From the IMG/VR virus record IMGVR_UViG_3300029448_000534, positions 1 to 21,083 of that record: DNA of 21,083 nucleotides, one strand, 5' to 3'. The stretch is from a virus. A program made the position numbers and the translations under genes. Under the pieces are notes generated by a model. The model was not told the DNA's origin. It saw only the letters and a program-made list of their open reading frames with translations, and made no database searches. How positions within the stretch are numbered: position 1 is the stretch's first letter; each line of letters opens with the position of its first letter. Below, one piece after another: positions 20,976-21,083 of this stretch.

Positions 20976-21083
20976 TGGCTAAAGAAAAATTAACAGAGGC
21001 TCAATACGAAGAGTTTGATTATATTACTGACTTCTATATGCCGATTAAAGAAGTTGAAGATAAATATAACTCTCCACATCTAT
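20975..21083 (+). CDS. Start of the next virion gene, cut by window edge
   Basis: An ATG at 20975 overlaps the preceding stop by one base (TAATG), and the frame stays open to the window end (36 codons). The visible N-terminus is MAKEKLTEAQYEEFDYITDF with YMPIKEVEDKYNSPHL. By position it is probably the next internal virion or tail protein, for example the large core protein, but the visible part does not identify it. Confidence 0.6.
   Translation, partial: MAKEKLTEAQYEEFDYITDFYMPIKEVEDKYNSPHL

Noticed and set aside
1-21083. tRNA genes, CRISPR arrays, integrase, insertion sequences, homing endonuclease
   Set aside because: I looked for T-loop and cloverleaf patterns, regular repeats, tyrosine/serine recombinase, transposase and LAGLIDADG/HNH/GIY-YIG motifs and found none I could support.

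Overview
The window is part of a tailed-phage genome, a podovirus with T7-like virion architecture. It is A+T-rich and gene-dense, with many start/stop overlaps. It carries T7-type portal, scaffold, capsid, tail-tube A and B and internal virion proteins, but no phage RNA polymerase or DNA polymerase in these 21 kb. Gene order, composition and several small proteins resemble marine podoviruses of the pelagiphage (HTVC010P-like) / uncultured marine phage kind; that affiliation is inferred. A hand scan finds only four GANTC sites where about 60 would be expected by composition, which fits a host with CcrM-type GANTC methylation such as an alphaproteobacterium.

Left arm (1 to about 5.5 kb, minus strand): a leftward block. 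Reading leftward from 5497 it holds a CI-like regulator with an XRE helix-turn-helix, an S24-like domain and a coiled-coil tail; an excisionase-type HTH protein; a PD-(D/E)XK nuclease; an ERF single-strand annealing protein; a small beta-rich protein; a ribbon-helix-helix protein; a DUF6378/MazG-like protein; an XRE HTH protein; and several unknown small proteins. Apparent gaps in this block are filled by short overlapping ORFs of 42 to 56 codons, so it reads as one compact recombination/early operon.

Control region: the regulator/HTH cassette is bracketed by two perfect 19-bp palindromes of identical design (ATTATCCA-N3-TGGATAAT), at 3949-3967 and 5537-5555. They look like operators for leftward and rightward early transcription.

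Right arm (5.5 kb to the end, plus strand): three overlapping genes (a CxxC protein, a winged-helix-like protein and a DUF6362-like HTH protein), then a promoter-like intergenic segment, then the morphogenesis genes. These run from an HGG-type cysteine protein and the terminase subunits through linker/tail-motif proteins, portal, Bbp19-like protein, scaffold, major capsid protein and a probable decoration protein. After a strong hairpin come tail tube A, tail tube B, a Gp13/GNAT-like protein, internal virion proteins and a gene that runs off the edge.

The most striking feature is in the major capsid gene. Its reading frame is interrupted by a compact 228-nt group I intron without an ORF (14015-14242) that folds into recognisable P1 and P3-P9 elements. 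Removing it restores a continuous 287-residue capsid protein. The gene is therefore probably expressed through RNA self-splicing and is not a pseudogene.
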